Of a stretch of DNA of 64,000 nucleotides, positions 32,135 through 47,028 are shown piece by piece. The DNA is taken from positions 18,350,072-18,414,071 of the forward strand of contig NC_092091.1 in the NCBI RefSeq assembly GCF_045679555.1, given 5' to 3'. The position numbers and the translations under genes are program-made. How positions within the stretch are numbered: the stretch's first letter is position 1; every line of letters begins with the position of its first letter. The notes under the pieces are model-generated. The model did no database searches and had not been told where the DNA came from. It worked only from the letters and a program-made list of their open reading frames with translations. This DNA comes from Salvelinus alpinus (lineage: Eukaryota; Chordata; Actinopteri; Salmoniformes; Salmonidae).

Positions 32135-32179
32135 TTCAGCCAGCAGGTCTGCGTATGATCTGAGGACTCTGCTTTGTTA

Positions 32180-32465
32180 ACATTCTCTGTTTCACGAAAT
32201 CATGGATCTCTCCGGATATACTGTCCACATCTTTACAGCCAGGGGGGGTCTCCATACATTGCATGGAAAGAAAGAACTCTCTGGGAAAAAGAAAGGTGGA
32301 GGTGTACGTTTCATGATTATCTACTCATTGTGTGTTTGTGGTTAACGTACAAGAACAGAATTTTGTTTGTTCTCCCTATCTGGAATGCCTCACCATCAAA
32401 TGCCGACCGCATTACCTCTCGAGAGAATTCTCTTCAGTCATCGTCACGACCATGTATATTCACAT
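32180..32465 (+). pseudogene. LINE endonuclease fragment (inverted 5' part)
   Basis: With frameshifts, the plus strand reads ELSGKKKGGGVRFMI and SREFSSVIVTTMYI, which correspond to the G-G-G-V and V-Y-(I) strands of APE-type endonucleases in this LINE group. Its orientation is opposite to the RT next to it. Confidence 0.6.
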
Positions 32466-32804
32466 TTAGATGGAATATTTGGCTGTTTTGGCTGTTTGAG
32501 CCAATTCGCCTCTAAGCAGAACATATAAGGTCCTTGGACTATAAGGAGTAACGTTAGGCTCCTTTAGTTTATTATTGGGCTACCCAGGCCCATGTTGTGC
32601 ATCTAAAGGTTAAGAACATAAATTGTGAATGAATGATATTGTATTGTATTGCACCCTCTAAACTTTTTCCACTGATCCCTTCTCCAATATTCATGTAATC
32701 TGTTGTTGCTAGCAATATTCATAAAAAATACAATTGTATTTATATTTTGAGATCTGGTCGCAGACTCCCTGCAGTGTCGGACCCACTTTGGGAACCCCCG
32801 GCTA

Positions 32805-32900
32805 ACTCGTTAAAAGTTTGTCTAGCTCAACCTTCATTTTTTAAGACATTGGATGTCAATGGTAGTTATTTTTGAGACAAAGTACAGGATTAGTTGATTT
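32805..32900 (+). other. Zinc-finger intron remnant without its first exon
   Basis: GGCTAACTCGTTAAAAGTTTG, CTCAACCTTCATTTT and GACATTGGA align with the first bases of the intron after the 55107 exon (55287-55345). The alignment stops where exon 1 should be; unrelated sequence (GGTCGCAGACTCCCTGCAG) lies there. The first exon of the gene at 33001 therefore appears to have been lost. Confidence 0.5.
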
Positions 32901-33000
32901 ATTTTAGATCAGTAGACGTTAATTATTGCAGGCGTACCAGACAGGAGGTAGGTCTACATGTCATTGAGTTTTCTGTTTTATCCTTTCTCCTTTCCTCCAG

Positions 33001-34118
33001 ACCGCCAGCAGTGTACTCTTTCTTTCTCTGAAGAGGAGGTTCCCCCTGAGCAGCAGCAGTGTGAGCAGGAGTGGAGCCCCAGTCTGAGACAGGAGGACCC
33101 AGAGCCCACACAGATTAAAGAGGAGCAGGAGGAACTCCGGAGCCGTCAGGGAGAAGAGCAGATTCAAGGGATTGAGGCAGAGACCATAGAGTTCATATTC
33201 AACCCTGTATGTGTGAAAAGTGACCTTGATGAAGACCCAACTCAGCCCTCACATCTCTATCAAGCCCAAAAGGAGGGAAACGGAGAGAGAGACACACTAC
33301 CCAGTACTACAACTGAAAATATCAAAACAGAACCTGATGGAGACATCTATGTAGAATCAGAACCAACCAGTGTCTCTCAGCCTTTCTCTACAGTAAATCC
33401 AGACTGTTCTGCAGCTCAGAGTGAAAACAGTCAAAGTGTCAGTGGTATGGAGACTGGAGGACCTCCGTCAGGTTTTAAGTCAGTCAAATCAAAGAGAACA
33501 AAGATGATAAAAGGACAAAGCTCCTGTGTCAAGAAATCTACACAGTTGACCCTCCTGAAATCACCCAGTCAAAGTCATGCTACTCCTTGTTGTTGTAAGG
33601 TGTGTGGCAAGTCTTTTCATCACATGGGTACATTAATCAAACACGTGCAAATTCATACAAAGGATGAAGAAGGTATTTGTGGTGTGTGTGGAAAATGTTT
33701 TCAGTCCACAGAAAGTATGAAAGATCACCTCCAAACTCACATTGCAGATAGGTTTTGTTGTCATGTTTGTGGTAAAGGGTTCACCTTAAACAGTAATCTA
33801 AAAAGACACATGAGGAGCCACACAAGAGAGAAACCATATGGCTGTCATTATTGTGGCCAGGGATTCAGCACTGGCAGCACTCTGAATAGACACATTAGGA
33901 TTCACACAGGGGAGAAGCCATTTTGCTGCCCTGATTGTGGCAAATCATTCACTCAGAGTGGACATCTAAAAATACACATGAGGACCCACACAGGGGAGAA
34001 ACCACATAGCTGCCCTGATTGTGGCAAAGGATTCAGCATTGCCAGTAATCTGTCAGTGCACATGAAGATTCACACAGGAGATAAAAGACAAAAGGATTCA
34101 GCACTGGCACCAATCTGA
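33001..34118 (+). CDS. C2H2 zinc-finger protein, finger exon (six fingers)
   Basis: A pyrimidine-rich acceptor (TTTCTCCTTTCCTCCAG) ends at 33000. The exon opens in phase 1 (DRQQCTLSFSEEE), fitting first exons such as 12580-12751. An acidic region (EEQEELRSRQGEEQIQ) and an S/T-rich linker come first. Six C2H2 fingers follow, from CCKVCGKSFHHMGTLIKHVQ to CPDCGKGFSIASNLSVHMK, with TGEKP linkers between the last three. After finger six, a frameshift cuts off what reads in the next frame as GFSTGTNLNVHMRT, so a seventh finger has been lost. The protein is likely a nuclear DNA-binding factor. The missing first exon leaves it possibly a pseudogene. Confidence 0.75.
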
Positions 34119-34365
34119 ATGTGCACATGAGAACTCAGGGGAGAGACCATACTGATGTCCTCATAGTAGAAATGTATTTCCCAATCAGGTACATTGAATA
34201 ACAGACACACCAAGGAAGCACTTTAAATGTGTGATACTGGCAGTATTTTTCTAAATGATAGAACTCTGATAAAGTAACATGAAGAACAATCACAAGAGGG
34301 AGGAAACATGACAGTGTGCTGTTTGGGGAGAGGTCTGGAGACAGAAGATTGAGAGGCACATTGTA

Positions 34366-36456
<2,091 letters not shown>

Positions 36457-37259
36457 TATATATATTCCACTCTTAGGTGAATAAAATATGACTGAATTAC
36501 AACTGAATTTCAACATAAGAACAATACATCACCCGAAGCAGCCACCACTATAACAGAGAGCAGTCCGTGGATTTCTGAGCAACAGTAGTCCCTGCTCATT
36601 AGTTATAAGATGACGCAACAGACATTTGAAACTATGTCCTCCATCTCTACATAAAATAGGTTTTTGTCAATATGTTGAAATTTCCACAGAGGATTTTACA
36701 AAAACACATTTACAGAAATAACTGCAGATCCAAAGTGTGGTAACAGAATAAAACTGAGTGTTATACCGTCATTTTGTTACCAAACTTGGCATCTGCACAG
36801 TTTTTCCAGTAAATGTGTTTTTATTTTATTTACTGTGTAAATTGTTCAAAGTAGTCATTGTGTATATAGTTGTATGGTTTGTTAAACTGAGGAAATCAAT
36901 GGTTTTGGTTTGGCACACATTTTAAAATGAGAAGAAAAAAAATCGGAGTCTCAGCGTAATTCCGTTATCATGGAATTGCCCTATAAAGTAGTTTTCGCAA
37001 TATCAGTTACTTTGTATATCAGTTAGTGTCCACAGGAGCTGAAATAATCCTACCATTATTATTACTTCGGAGCTTGATGCCAATATCCACTCTGAGGGGA
37101 AAATACATTTTTATTTTGTTTTCCATGTTTTGACAAGCATTAAGAAAATTGTTGTGCTATGCTCAAATGGACCCATTCATATACTGTAAATGAACCTTCT
37201 GAAACATGTTTGTTTTTTAATTCTAGAGATTGTACATTTTATCTGCCTTTGTATAACAG

Positions 37260-37265
37260 AATAAA
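37260..37265 (+). terminator. Polyadenylation signal AATAAA (candidate)
   Basis: AATAAA is followed by TGTTGATAACACATGTTCATTG, a GT-containing downstream region. It is the plausible end of the zinc-finger transcript. Other AATAAA motifs exist nearby (36746), so this is a weak call. Confidence 0.3.
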
Positions 37266-37760
37266 TGTTGATAACACATGTTCATTGTGAGGTGTCTTTA
37301 CCTGCACATTTCTCTTTCCTCTGACTGTGTTCATTGCACTTTTATGAAACATTGGAACCATTGAAATGTTTGACAGTTACAATACATTCGGAAAGTGTTT
37401 ACACAGTTTGTTACGTTACAGCCTTATTCTAAAATTGATTAAATTAAACAATTTCCTTATCAATCTAAACACAATACCCCATAATGACAAAGCGAAAACA
37501 GGTTTCTAGAAAATGTTGCACATTTATAAAAAATAAAACAGAAATACCTTATTTACTTAAGTATTCAGACCCTTTGCTATGAGATTCAAAATTGAGATCA
37601 GGTGCATCCTTTTTCCATTGATCATCCTTGAGATGTTTCTACAACTTGATTGGAGTCCACCTGTGGTAAATTCAATTGATTGGACATGATTTGGAAAGGC
37701 ACAAACCTGTCTATATAAGGTCCCACAATTGACAATGGATGTCAGAGCAAAAACCAAGAA

Positions 37761-39033
37761 ATGAGGTCGAAGGAATTGTCTGTAGAGCTGCGAGACAGGA
37801 TTGTGTCGAGGCACAGATCTGGGGAAGGGTACGAAAAAATGTCTGCAGCATTGAAGGTCCCCAAGAACACAGTGACCTCCATCATTCTTAAATGGAAGAA
37901 GTTTGGAACCACCAACACTAGAGCTGTTATAGAGCTGGCCGACCGGCCAAACTGAGCAATCGGGGGAGAAGGGCCTTGGTCAGGGAGGTGACCAAGAACC
38001 CGATGGTCACTCTGACAGAGCTAAAGAGTTTCTCTGTGGAGATGGGAGAAACTTCCAGAAGGACAACCATCTCTGCAGCATTCCACCAATCAAGCTTTTA
38101 TGGTAGAGTGGCCAGACGGAAGCTACTCCTCAGTAAAAGGCACATGACAGCCCGCTTGGAGTTTGCCTAAAGGCACCTAAAGGACTCTCAGACCATGAGA
38201 AACAAGATTCTCTGGACTGATGAAACCAAGATTGAACTTTGGCCTGAATGCCAGGTGTCACGTCTGGAGGAAACCTGGCACCATCCCTAAGGTGAAGTGT
38301 GGTGGTGGTAGCATCATGCTGTGGGGAGGTGTATTTGAGATGGGTGTATCTAAAGTTGACAATTGATATATGCCATTGGATGAGGTAATGTTTTGGTACT
38401 ATGAAGTACCAAGAACGAGATTAGAACCTCGTCTTAGAGAGCAAACTGAACGATAATTTATAGCTAATGCTATCTGGCTATGGGATACTCCTCTCTCAAG
38501 TAAAAGGCCCTTTGTGAAGTTTCTGAGATTTGTGGTTCGTCATGTGAGTTGGGAGGGGTGAATCTTGGCTATAAAAGATACTAGAATTATTTTGTAAGCA
38601 CTCTCAGAATTCATTTAGACACTGAATTGATCTGAGAGTCAAAGGGCTATGGTGAAGCTCATAGAATTAAAGATGAAGTTTAAAATATAACTCTGACTTG
38701 TGTGTGGTTTGTAAACTCTCCTCATTTAGTAATACAGGAAATTACCACGACAGCACACAGACAAGATAACGCAGGAGTGGCTTTGGGACAAGTCTCTGAA
38801 TGTCCTTGAGTGGCCTAGCCAGAGCCCGGACTTGAACCCGATCTAATATCTTTGGCAAGACCTGAAAATATCTGTGCAGCGACGCTCCCCATCCAACCTG
38901 ACAGCACTTGAGATGATCCACAGAGAAGAATGGGAGAAACTCCCCAAATACAGGTGTGCCAAGTTTGTAACGTCATACCCAAGAAGACTCAAGGCTGTAA
39001 TTGCTGCCAAAGGTGCTTCAACAAAGTGCTGAG
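37761..39033 (+). pseudogene. Tc1-like transposase of element A, broken
   Basis: ATG at 37761 gives MRSKELSVELRDRIVSRHRS, then KVPKNTVTSIILKWKKFGT, before a stop at 37953. Later frames keep TLTELKSF, and near 38800 the C-terminal [17 protein letters not shown] region with a stop at the Glu codon area. About 150 bp around the second catalytic Asp are replaced by the LTR-like insert. It cannot encode a working enzyme. Confidence 0.8.
38330..38752 (+). mobile_element. LTR-like insert in element A
   Basis: The block begins TGTATTTGAGATGG and ends TTACCACGACA (TG..CA). It contains TATAAAAG at 38580-38587. It sits where transposase sequence is missing, so insertion was accompanied or followed by deletion. 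No target duplication is visible. Confidence 0.45.
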
Positions 39034-39278
39034 TAAAGGGTCTGAATACTTAGTTGAAGTCGGAAGTTTACATAGACCTTAGCCAAATACATTTTAACTC
39101 AGTTTTTCCCAATTCCTGACATTTAAACCTAGTAAAAATTCCCTGTCTTAGGTCAGTTAGGATCACCACTTTATTTTAAGAATGTGAAATGTGAGAATAA
39201 TAGTAGAGAGAATGATTTATTTCAGCTTTTATTTCTTTCATCACATTCCCATTGGGTCAGAAGTTTACATACACTCAA

Positions 39279-40298
<1,020 letters not shown>

Positions 40299-40656
40299 TA
40301 TGTCAAGCAAAGAGGCAATGAGTTTGAAGGTAGCCCTTGAAATACATCCACAGGTACACCTCCAATTGACTCAAATGATGTCAATTAGCCTATCAGAAGC
40401 TTCTAAAGACATGACAATTTTCTAGAATTTTCCAAGCTGTTTAAAGGCACAGTGAACTTAGTGTATGTAAACTTCTGACCCACTGGAATTGTGATACAGT
40501 GAATTATAAGTGAAATAATCTGTCTGTAAACAATTGTTGGAAAAATGACTTGTGTCATGCACAAAGTAGATGTCCTAACCGACTTGCCAAAACTATAGTT
40601 TGTTAACAAGAAATTTGTGGAGTGGTTGAAAAACGAGTTTTAATGACTCCAACCTA

Positions 40657-42261
40657 CAGTGAGGGAAAAAAGTATTTGATCCCCTGCTGATTTTGTACGT
40701 TTGCCCACTGACAAAGATATGATCAGTCTATAATTTTAATGGTAGGTTTATTTGAACAGTGAGAGACAGAATAACAACAAAAATATCCAGAAAAATGCAT
40801 GTCAAAAATGTTATAAATTGATTTGCATTTTAATGAGGGAAATAAGTATTTGACCCCTTCTCAATCAAAAAGATTTCTGGCTCCCAGGTGTCTTTCATAC
40901 AGGTAACGAACGGAGATTAGGAGCACACTCTTAAAGGGAGTGCTCCTAATCTCAGTTTCTTACCTGTATAAAAGATACCTGTCCACAGAAGCAATCAATC
41001 AATCAGATTCCAAACTCTCCACCATGGCCAAGACCAAAGAGCTCTCCAAGGATGTCAGGGACAAGATTGTAGACCTACACAAGGCTGGAATGGGCTACAA
41101 GACCATCGCCAAGCAGCTTGGTGAGAAGGTGACAACAGTTTCTGTGATTATTCGCAAATGGAAGAAACACAAAAGACCTGTCAATCTCCCTCAGCCTGGG
41201 GCTCCATGCAAGATCTCACCTCGTGAAGTTGCAATGATCATGAGAACGGTGAGGAATCAGCCCAGAACTACACAGGAAGATCTTGTCAATGATCTCAAGG
41301 CAGCTGGGACCATAGTCATCAAGAAAACAATTGGTAACACACTATGCCGTGAAGGACTGAAATCCTGCAGCGCCCGCAAGGTCCCCCTGCTCAAGAAAGC
41401 ACATATACATGCCCGTCTGAAGTTTGCCAATGAACATCTGAATGATTCAGAGGACAACTGGGTGAACGTGTTGTGGTCAGATGAGACCAAAATGGAGTTC
41501 TTTGGCATCAACCCAACTTGCCGTGTTTGGAGGAGGAGGAATGCTGCCTATGACCCCAAGAAACCATCCCCACCGTCAAACATGGAGGTGGAAACATTAT
41601 GCTTTGGGGGTGTTTTTCTGCTAAAGGGACAGGACAACTTCACTGCATCAAAGGGACGATGGACGGGGCCATGTACCGTCAAATCTTGGGTGAAAACCTC
41701 CTTCCCTCAGCCAGGGTATTGAAAATGGGTCGTGGATGGGTATTCCAGCATGACAATGACCCAAAACACACGGCCAAGGCAACAAAGGAGTGGCTCAAGA
41801 AGAAGCACATTAAGGTCCTGGAGTGGCCTAGCCAGTATCCAGACCTTAATCCCATAGAAAATCTGTGGAGGGAGCTGAAGGTTCGAGTTGCCAAACGTCA
41901 GCCTCAAAACCTTAATGACTTGAAGAAGATCTGCAAAGAGGAGTGGGACAAAATCCCTCCTGAGATGTGTGCAAACCTGGTGGCCAACTACAAGAAACGT
42001 CTGACCTCTGTGATTGCCAACAAGGGTTTTGCCACCAAGTACTAAGTCATGTTTTGCAGAGGGGTCAAATACTTATTTCCCTCATTAAAATGCAAATCAA
42101 TTCATAACATTTTTGACATGCGTTTTTCTGGATTTTTTTGTTGATATTCTGTCTCTCACTGTTCAAATAAACCTGCCATTAAAATTATAGACTGATCATT
42201 TCTTTGTCAGTGGGCAAACGTACAAAATCAGCAGGGGATCAAATACTTTTTTCCCTCACTG
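40657..42261 (+). mobile_element. Innermost Tc1-like element of the nest (C)
   Basis: CAGTGAGGGAAAAAAGTATT at 40657 and its complement ending at 42261 form inverted repeats of about 190 bp with very few differences. TA flanks the element. It is inserted in the outer inverted repeat of element B. A stem (GATTAGGAGCACACTC with GAGTGCTCCTAATC, 40914-40952) lies just before the coding part. It is related to the element at 28212 but has distinct ends. Confidence 0.95.
41024..42045 (+). pseudogene. Tc1-like transposase with a single frameshift
   Basis: ATG at 41024 gives [20 protein letters not shown], with [11 protein letters not shown] supplying the first catalytic Asp. A one-base loss in AAGAAACCATCC near 41563 shifts the frame. 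The rest, from [12 protein letters not shown] through [11 protein letters not shown] and [13 protein letters not shown] to GFATKY, is open. The length of 1022 bases is one short of 341 codons. All three catalytic residues survive, so only this lesson-size change and point differences separate it from an intact ORF. Confidence 0.95.
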
Positions 42262-42627
42262 TAAGTGTATGTAAACTTCCGACTTCAACTGTATGGAAAA
42301 GTGATATCAGTTTTACATTTTTTATAAATTTGTGAACATTTCTAAAACCTATTTTTGCTTTGTCATGATGGGGTATTGTGAAAAACAATTTAATCAATTT
42401 TAGAATAAGACTAACCTAACAAAATGTGGGAAAAGTTAAGGGGTCTGAATACTTTCCAAATGCACTGTATTTAGTCACCAATGCATGCAATGTTTTATTA
42501 ATCTAAAGCTTGATGAAGTCCAATCAAGTTGCATTTAACTGAGGCTCTTGTAGTTGATATGATTGACTATAATTATGTTTTTTTTATCATCACCTCATGC
42601 CCTAATATACTTTTCTTGATACACAAC

Positions 42628-42713
42628 AGAAACTGTTGAGCATGAGAAACCCAGCAGCGTTGCAATTCTTGAAACAAACCGCTGCGTCTGGCACCTACAA
42701 CCATATCCCGTTC
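42628..42713 (-). mobile_element. Tc1-like fragment (HTH region)
   Basis: The complement reads TTTGAACGGGATATGGTTGT and CAAGAATTGCAACGCTGCTG, matching the helix-turn-helix region of the element at 6906-7400 (7144-7225). No ends are present. The rest of 42468-42800 is AT-rich and unassigned. Confidence 0.65.
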
Positions 42714-42924
42714 AAATATTTTATATAAATATTTAAATATAAATATTTATTATCCGATGTTAGCAAGTTATTGATTTCATTAACCTTATTTGTAAGGCTA
42801 CACACTGTATATTAATATGGGCTATTCTTAGCCCTTTCCTTGGTAGCTTATCGGAGATAGACATAATATGGAGAAAACAATAAACAAATAAAATAAACAT
42901 AAAAACATTGTTTGGCTAATAGAG

Positions 42925-43393
42925 TCAGTCAAGTGTGTTTGACGTTGGGCTGAAGTTACAGACCCTGAGGCTCTCACTCCTCCCAGGCTTTTGGGAGGGA
43001 GGGTGAACAATGAGCCTGTCATGGCGGATGTAAGCAATGATCCCATGCTTTCTGGCAGCTTTCATAGCTGAGTTAAGTTCTTTCCACCTCTGGCGCACAG
43101 CTTCAGAGAAGTCCTTTTTGAGGAAGATGTTGGTTCCTCTCAAATTCTAGGCTCTCTCCAGGACAGCCATCTTGTCCTTAAACCTCAGGAACCTAGCCAC
43201 TATTGGCCTGGGTCTGTCACGTGGGTTGATTACATGTTTTCTAGAACTGTGGGCGTGCTGCACTTCAATCTTCGTATGATCCATCTGCAGCTTTTCAGTG
43301 ATCATTTTGCTTACTTTGTTCTGAAACTCGGCCCAGTTCTCATGTGAAAACTGGTATGTCATCCACAACAATGTTATTCCTTCTGGATTGTCC
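42925..43393 (-). pseudogene. L1 ORF1 protein, C-terminal part
   Basis: RDRPRPIVARFLRFKDKMAV is the RNA-recognition-type core of L1 ORF1p. After LERA, an in-frame TAG at 43149-43147 is followed by NLRGTNIFLKKDFSEAVRQR and RHDRLIVHPPSQKPG. The protein packages LINE RNA. The N-terminal coiled-coil part is at 47337-47029. Confidence 0.8.
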
Positions 43394-43901
43394 CTCTAGA
43401 TCAGGCCTGGGCAATTATTTTACATGGAGGGCCACATTAGAATATATTTTTGCCATCGTGGGCCAGAATCATATTACAGGATTATACATCATGTGTATGA
43501 CTGTGTTGACAGATATATCTACTGTAAATCACGCCCAGATAGGCTACTTATTTTACTTTTTTAACATGCACAGAAATAAACCACATCCATGTTCTCCTTC
43601 TGGTAGGTATTTTCATTATTAAACATGCAATGAATTACACGGAGGGAAAAGTACACTGTGCATTCAGCACCAAGGACAGAACTCGTGTTAACAGGTAAGC
43701 ACAAAAACACAAGAAAGAGAGAGAGAGCTGAACATTACATTTAAACTACTCAATCAGTGTGAGGAGTGAAGTCTCTGATGGGCATTAGATCAGACTAGAT
43801 CAGTGAAGTCAGGTATAGTTTCTGGCGTCGCTATGCGCAGGATTGCTGAGAGGTGAGAGTCAGTAAGAGATGATCTGTGCCTTGTTATATTTCATCACTG
43901 A

Positions 43902-45047
43902 GAAAAAAGAAGGAACCCGCACACTGCTCTTTAATAAGCTCTATGTATCAACCTAATGGCCTTTGTCAGAGCTTTTGTACGTTTTTTAAATTAGCACCCT
44001 TATGTAGCCCCATCCACATCTGTTCCACGCATCGAATGGGGTTGGAGTTGAGGGAAAACAAATAAGTGCTACCAAATATAACAATATGCATTTAATAAAT
44101 ATTAGAATAAAGTGTGTACATAAAACGTATTAAACACATCTGTAAAACCACAATGAGGACATCGACCTACCAAGCAAGTTTTCATAAATCATTGGGTACA
44201 GCGCAAGAAAGACGTCAGAGTAATCTGAATTAGGGGCATAATTCATGTTCAAATTTACATAACATACATAGGCATTTCATCATTAAGACCTTTAGGAAAT
44301 AATGTCTGGAGGGTGAAAATCCAAAAACATTCACTTTTGCTCAGAGTATTATTTATATCACCCCCCCTGTCTGATATCTTAACTTACTCTATGCCACAAA
44401 AAAAGGTAGAAATGTCATGTTTTAGGTCATTAAAATGTACTGCGACTGGATAATCCCTGTCCTTTTTCCTAATTGAACTTTTATGATGTTCACAGATTCT
44501 CTGTTTGAGAGAACGAGAGGTTTGAGATACATAGCACAGCCCACATGGACATTTAATAATGTAGATAACATGGGTGGTGGAGCATGTAATAATGTCATTT
44601 ATTTGGAACCGTTTTCCTGTATGTGGGTGACAGAACTATTCACACTTAATCATATTGCTGCACTTTGAGCAACCGCTGCGTTTATAGCTACCATTTGGAA
44701 GAGGGCGTAAAAGAGCCTGGCTGATTTTCTTTTGTGGCTGGCAGTTGGCATGGACCAATTTATCGCGTAAATTGCGACCTCTCCTATGTACAATAAGTGG
44801 TGGATTCTTAAATTCAGCTGGCAAAGCTGATGATTAAACATCCGTTCCATTCGATGTGTGGAACGTGCTAATTGAATAAACTCACAAAAGCTCTGACGAA
44901 GGCCGTGAGGCCAACATGTAAAGCTTGTTAAAGAGCAGTGATCCTATCAAGAGCGGTGTACGGGTTCCTTCTTTTTTCTCATTTTATCCAACTGTTACCA
45001 TGCACCTGCAAAAAAGATAGCTCAGATGTGCGAGTGCCTTTTGAATT
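43902..45047 (-). mobile_element. Penelope-like element, 5' truncated, inverted ends
   Basis: The block lies between two copies of TTATATTTCATCACTGA (43885-43901 and 45048-45064). Its ends are inverted to each other: 43900-43919 is an exact complement of 44961-44980, and 43922-43934 of 44928-44940. CTCTGACGAAGGCCGTGAGG resembles the terminal sequence of Penelope-like elements. Only the endonuclease end of the protein is present; the RT is missing. Confidence 0.7.
44384..44824 (-). pseudogene. Penelope-type GIY-YIG endonuclease fragment
   Basis: A minus-strand frame of 147 codons has one internal TAG (44638-44636). It reads RRGRNLRDKLVHA and GCSKCSNMIKCE, then after the stop HVIYIIKCPCGLCYVSQTSR and LKQRICEHHKSSI, ending FFCGIE. 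The IYIIKCPCGLCYV block is the GIY-YIG motif in its Penelope form, preceded by the usual Cys-rich region. The RT that should precede it is absent. Confidence 0.75.
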
Positions 45048-47028
45048 TTATATTTCATCACTGAAAATGTCTGTTCACATACATAGGTTGACCCAAACAG
45101 TACAAACATCTTCTGAGCATAACCCTAATCTTTGGAATGTTTTGTTCATCGAGAGATGCATAGAACCTCGTCAGTGACATTCTTTTGAATAATTCTCCAA
45201 TCACTGCATCAGACTGAAGATTGATAAGCTCAAGTTGCAGGTCAGTGGGAGCGTTATCCACGTTGAAGGTGAAAGGAGAGGAAACATGTTAGCATGTCAT
45301 TTTCCAACACTTTGAAATCCTCAAAACAACGAGAAAACTCACAGTTCAAAGCACACAGCAGTGATGTATACTTCTCCCGCTGGTCATCTGATAGGGAACA
45401 GACTAGTAGTGTTGGAAGGTGGGTGAAATTGTTGGCTTCTACTTGGTGGGTCTGGAGGAGTAATTTTCCCTTGAAGGCTTTGACAAGGCTGTACATCTGA
45501 TGTGCAAAAGGCCCTTCCCTTGTAGTTTGGAATTCAGTTCATTCATGAGGGCCATGATGTCCATGGTGAAGGCAAGATCAGCCAACCATTCTTTATCTTG
45601 CAGTTGAGGGAAATCCACATATTTTCCTTTCATTTGCAAAAACTCAGCAATATCTGACTTCAGGTCCCAGACCCTTTTAAGCACCTTCCCCAAACTCAGC
45701 CATCTCACGTTTGTGCAGTAGGGGAGATCTGCATGACCCGACTATCTCTTCCAACAGTGAGACAAACTGTCTGTGGTTTAAAGATGTTGCGCTTATGAAG
45801 TTTTCCACTTTAGTGACTGTATCCACAACATGGCTCATATTCAGAACACATTTACAGAGCACCTCCTGATGAATAATGCAATGCAGGAAAATCATTTTCT
45901 GATCTGGGTTCAGCTCAGCTACTTGATCTTGTATCCTTTTCAAAAGGCCAATGTTTTTTCCTGTCAAGTTTGGGCACCCATCAGTGGTTACACTGGATAA
46001 CTTTTCAAAACTCAGTCCCAGCTTTGTCACACACTTAACCTCCTCCAATAAATCTTTCCCTGTGGTTGTGCTCTTCATTGACTGCACTGAAGCAAGCTCC
46101 TCTGTAATTTCAAAGTCTGGGGTTATGCCTCGATAGAATATCAACAACTGTGCCGTGTCAAGTGCATCACTGCTCTCATCCAGGGCCAAGGAGAAATAGG
46201 TGAAATCCTTCACCTTGTCTTTCAACTGTTGTTCCGTATTCTCTGTGATGTCCTCAACGTCTTGACAGGGAAACATTTTCAAACAGCTCTTTGGTCGGGG
46301 CAAAGTATTGCTGCAGAGTCAATGAAACATTATTTAATGAATTCACCCTCAGCAGATGGCTTCCACTGTTTAGCAATTTTGTGGGGCAGTACATAGCTAG
46401 CTCTCGCAATTCCGTCGTTTGCTGAATGCAGTTTTGTGAAAAGTCCTTGCTGCTTTTGCAACTGAGAAAGCAACTCTTTCAATGCACTTGTCCTAGGCTC
46501 AGAAGACATATTCCTATATTTCTCTACATGCTTTGTCTGGAAGTGTCGGGACAAGTTGTAGTCTTTCAAGACAGTGATGCTCTCTTTGCACGCTAAGCAC
46601 ACAGCTTTCCCTGATACCTCAATAAAAAAATAAAAAATTGATGTCCACTCTTGCTGGAACACCCTATCATGGTCTACTTTCTTTTTCTTTGAAAAACAAA
46701 TTTTTGTGCAATTTCTAGCTAGCAACTGTAATATTTGTAACTGTGATGTGTGTGTCAGCCTGTCTGTCCTTGTGCAGTTGTTATTTATACGTGCCTTCAA
46801 AATAAATGTCCCACAAGTGGTGGGAGAAAAATCATTACACAAAGGCAAGTATTCATTGGGCTTTTGATTTGAATAACAAATACGTTTTTCAAAACTTTAC
46901 TATCGCAAATTCTTTATGTGATCTGAGCATGATTCTGCGGGCTGTTTTGAATCAGGTCAGGCCTGCTCTAGATAGTCTGTTTTCCCAGTCATTGTTAATA
47001 ATGATTCACAGACTGTGCTGATGTCATC

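Larger units (their letters stand above)
30600..32465 (-). mobile_element. Rex1/L2-group LINE with 5' inversion
   Basis: From left to right: the 3' UTR (30600-31030), the decayed RT reading frame on the minus strand (to about 32170), and an endonuclease fragment on the plus strand (32180-32465). A minus-strand LINE whose 5' part is flipped is the signature of twin priming. It splits a dispersed unit whose intact counterpart is at 25925-26115. Confidence 0.7.
43790..46690 (-). pseudogene. ZBED-type hAT transposase, broken
   Basis: The minus strand shows a BED-type finger (CLACKESITVLKDYNLSRHF), then SLALDESSDALDTAQLLIFY, SVTTDGCPNLTGKNIG and HCIIHQEVLC. These are in frames 46848-46330, 46303-45677, 45708-45439, 45496-45254 and 45261-45058. 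The last residues of the dimerisation domain (HLSAILRIATPETIPD-like) lie beyond the Penelope insert, near 43830. Frameshifts separate all blocks. It is related to the intact copy at 59414-61234. Confidence 0.85.
43402..46965 (-). mobile_element. ZBED-type hAT element inside the L1 ORF1
   Basis: The ends are CAGGCCTGGGCAATTATTTT and, from the right, CAGGCCTGACCTGATTC. Both flanks are CTCTAGAT (43394-43401 and 46966-46973), an exact 8-bp duplication. A broken transposase is on the minus strand. A Penelope-like element interrupts it at 43902-45047. Confidence 0.95.

Noticed and set aside
12580-33001. A single gene joining the exon at 12580 to the finger exon at 33001
   Set aside because: Phase fits, but the intron remnant upstream of 33001 matches a different first exon's intron and implies a lost local exon. 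Not annotated as one gene without transcript evidence.
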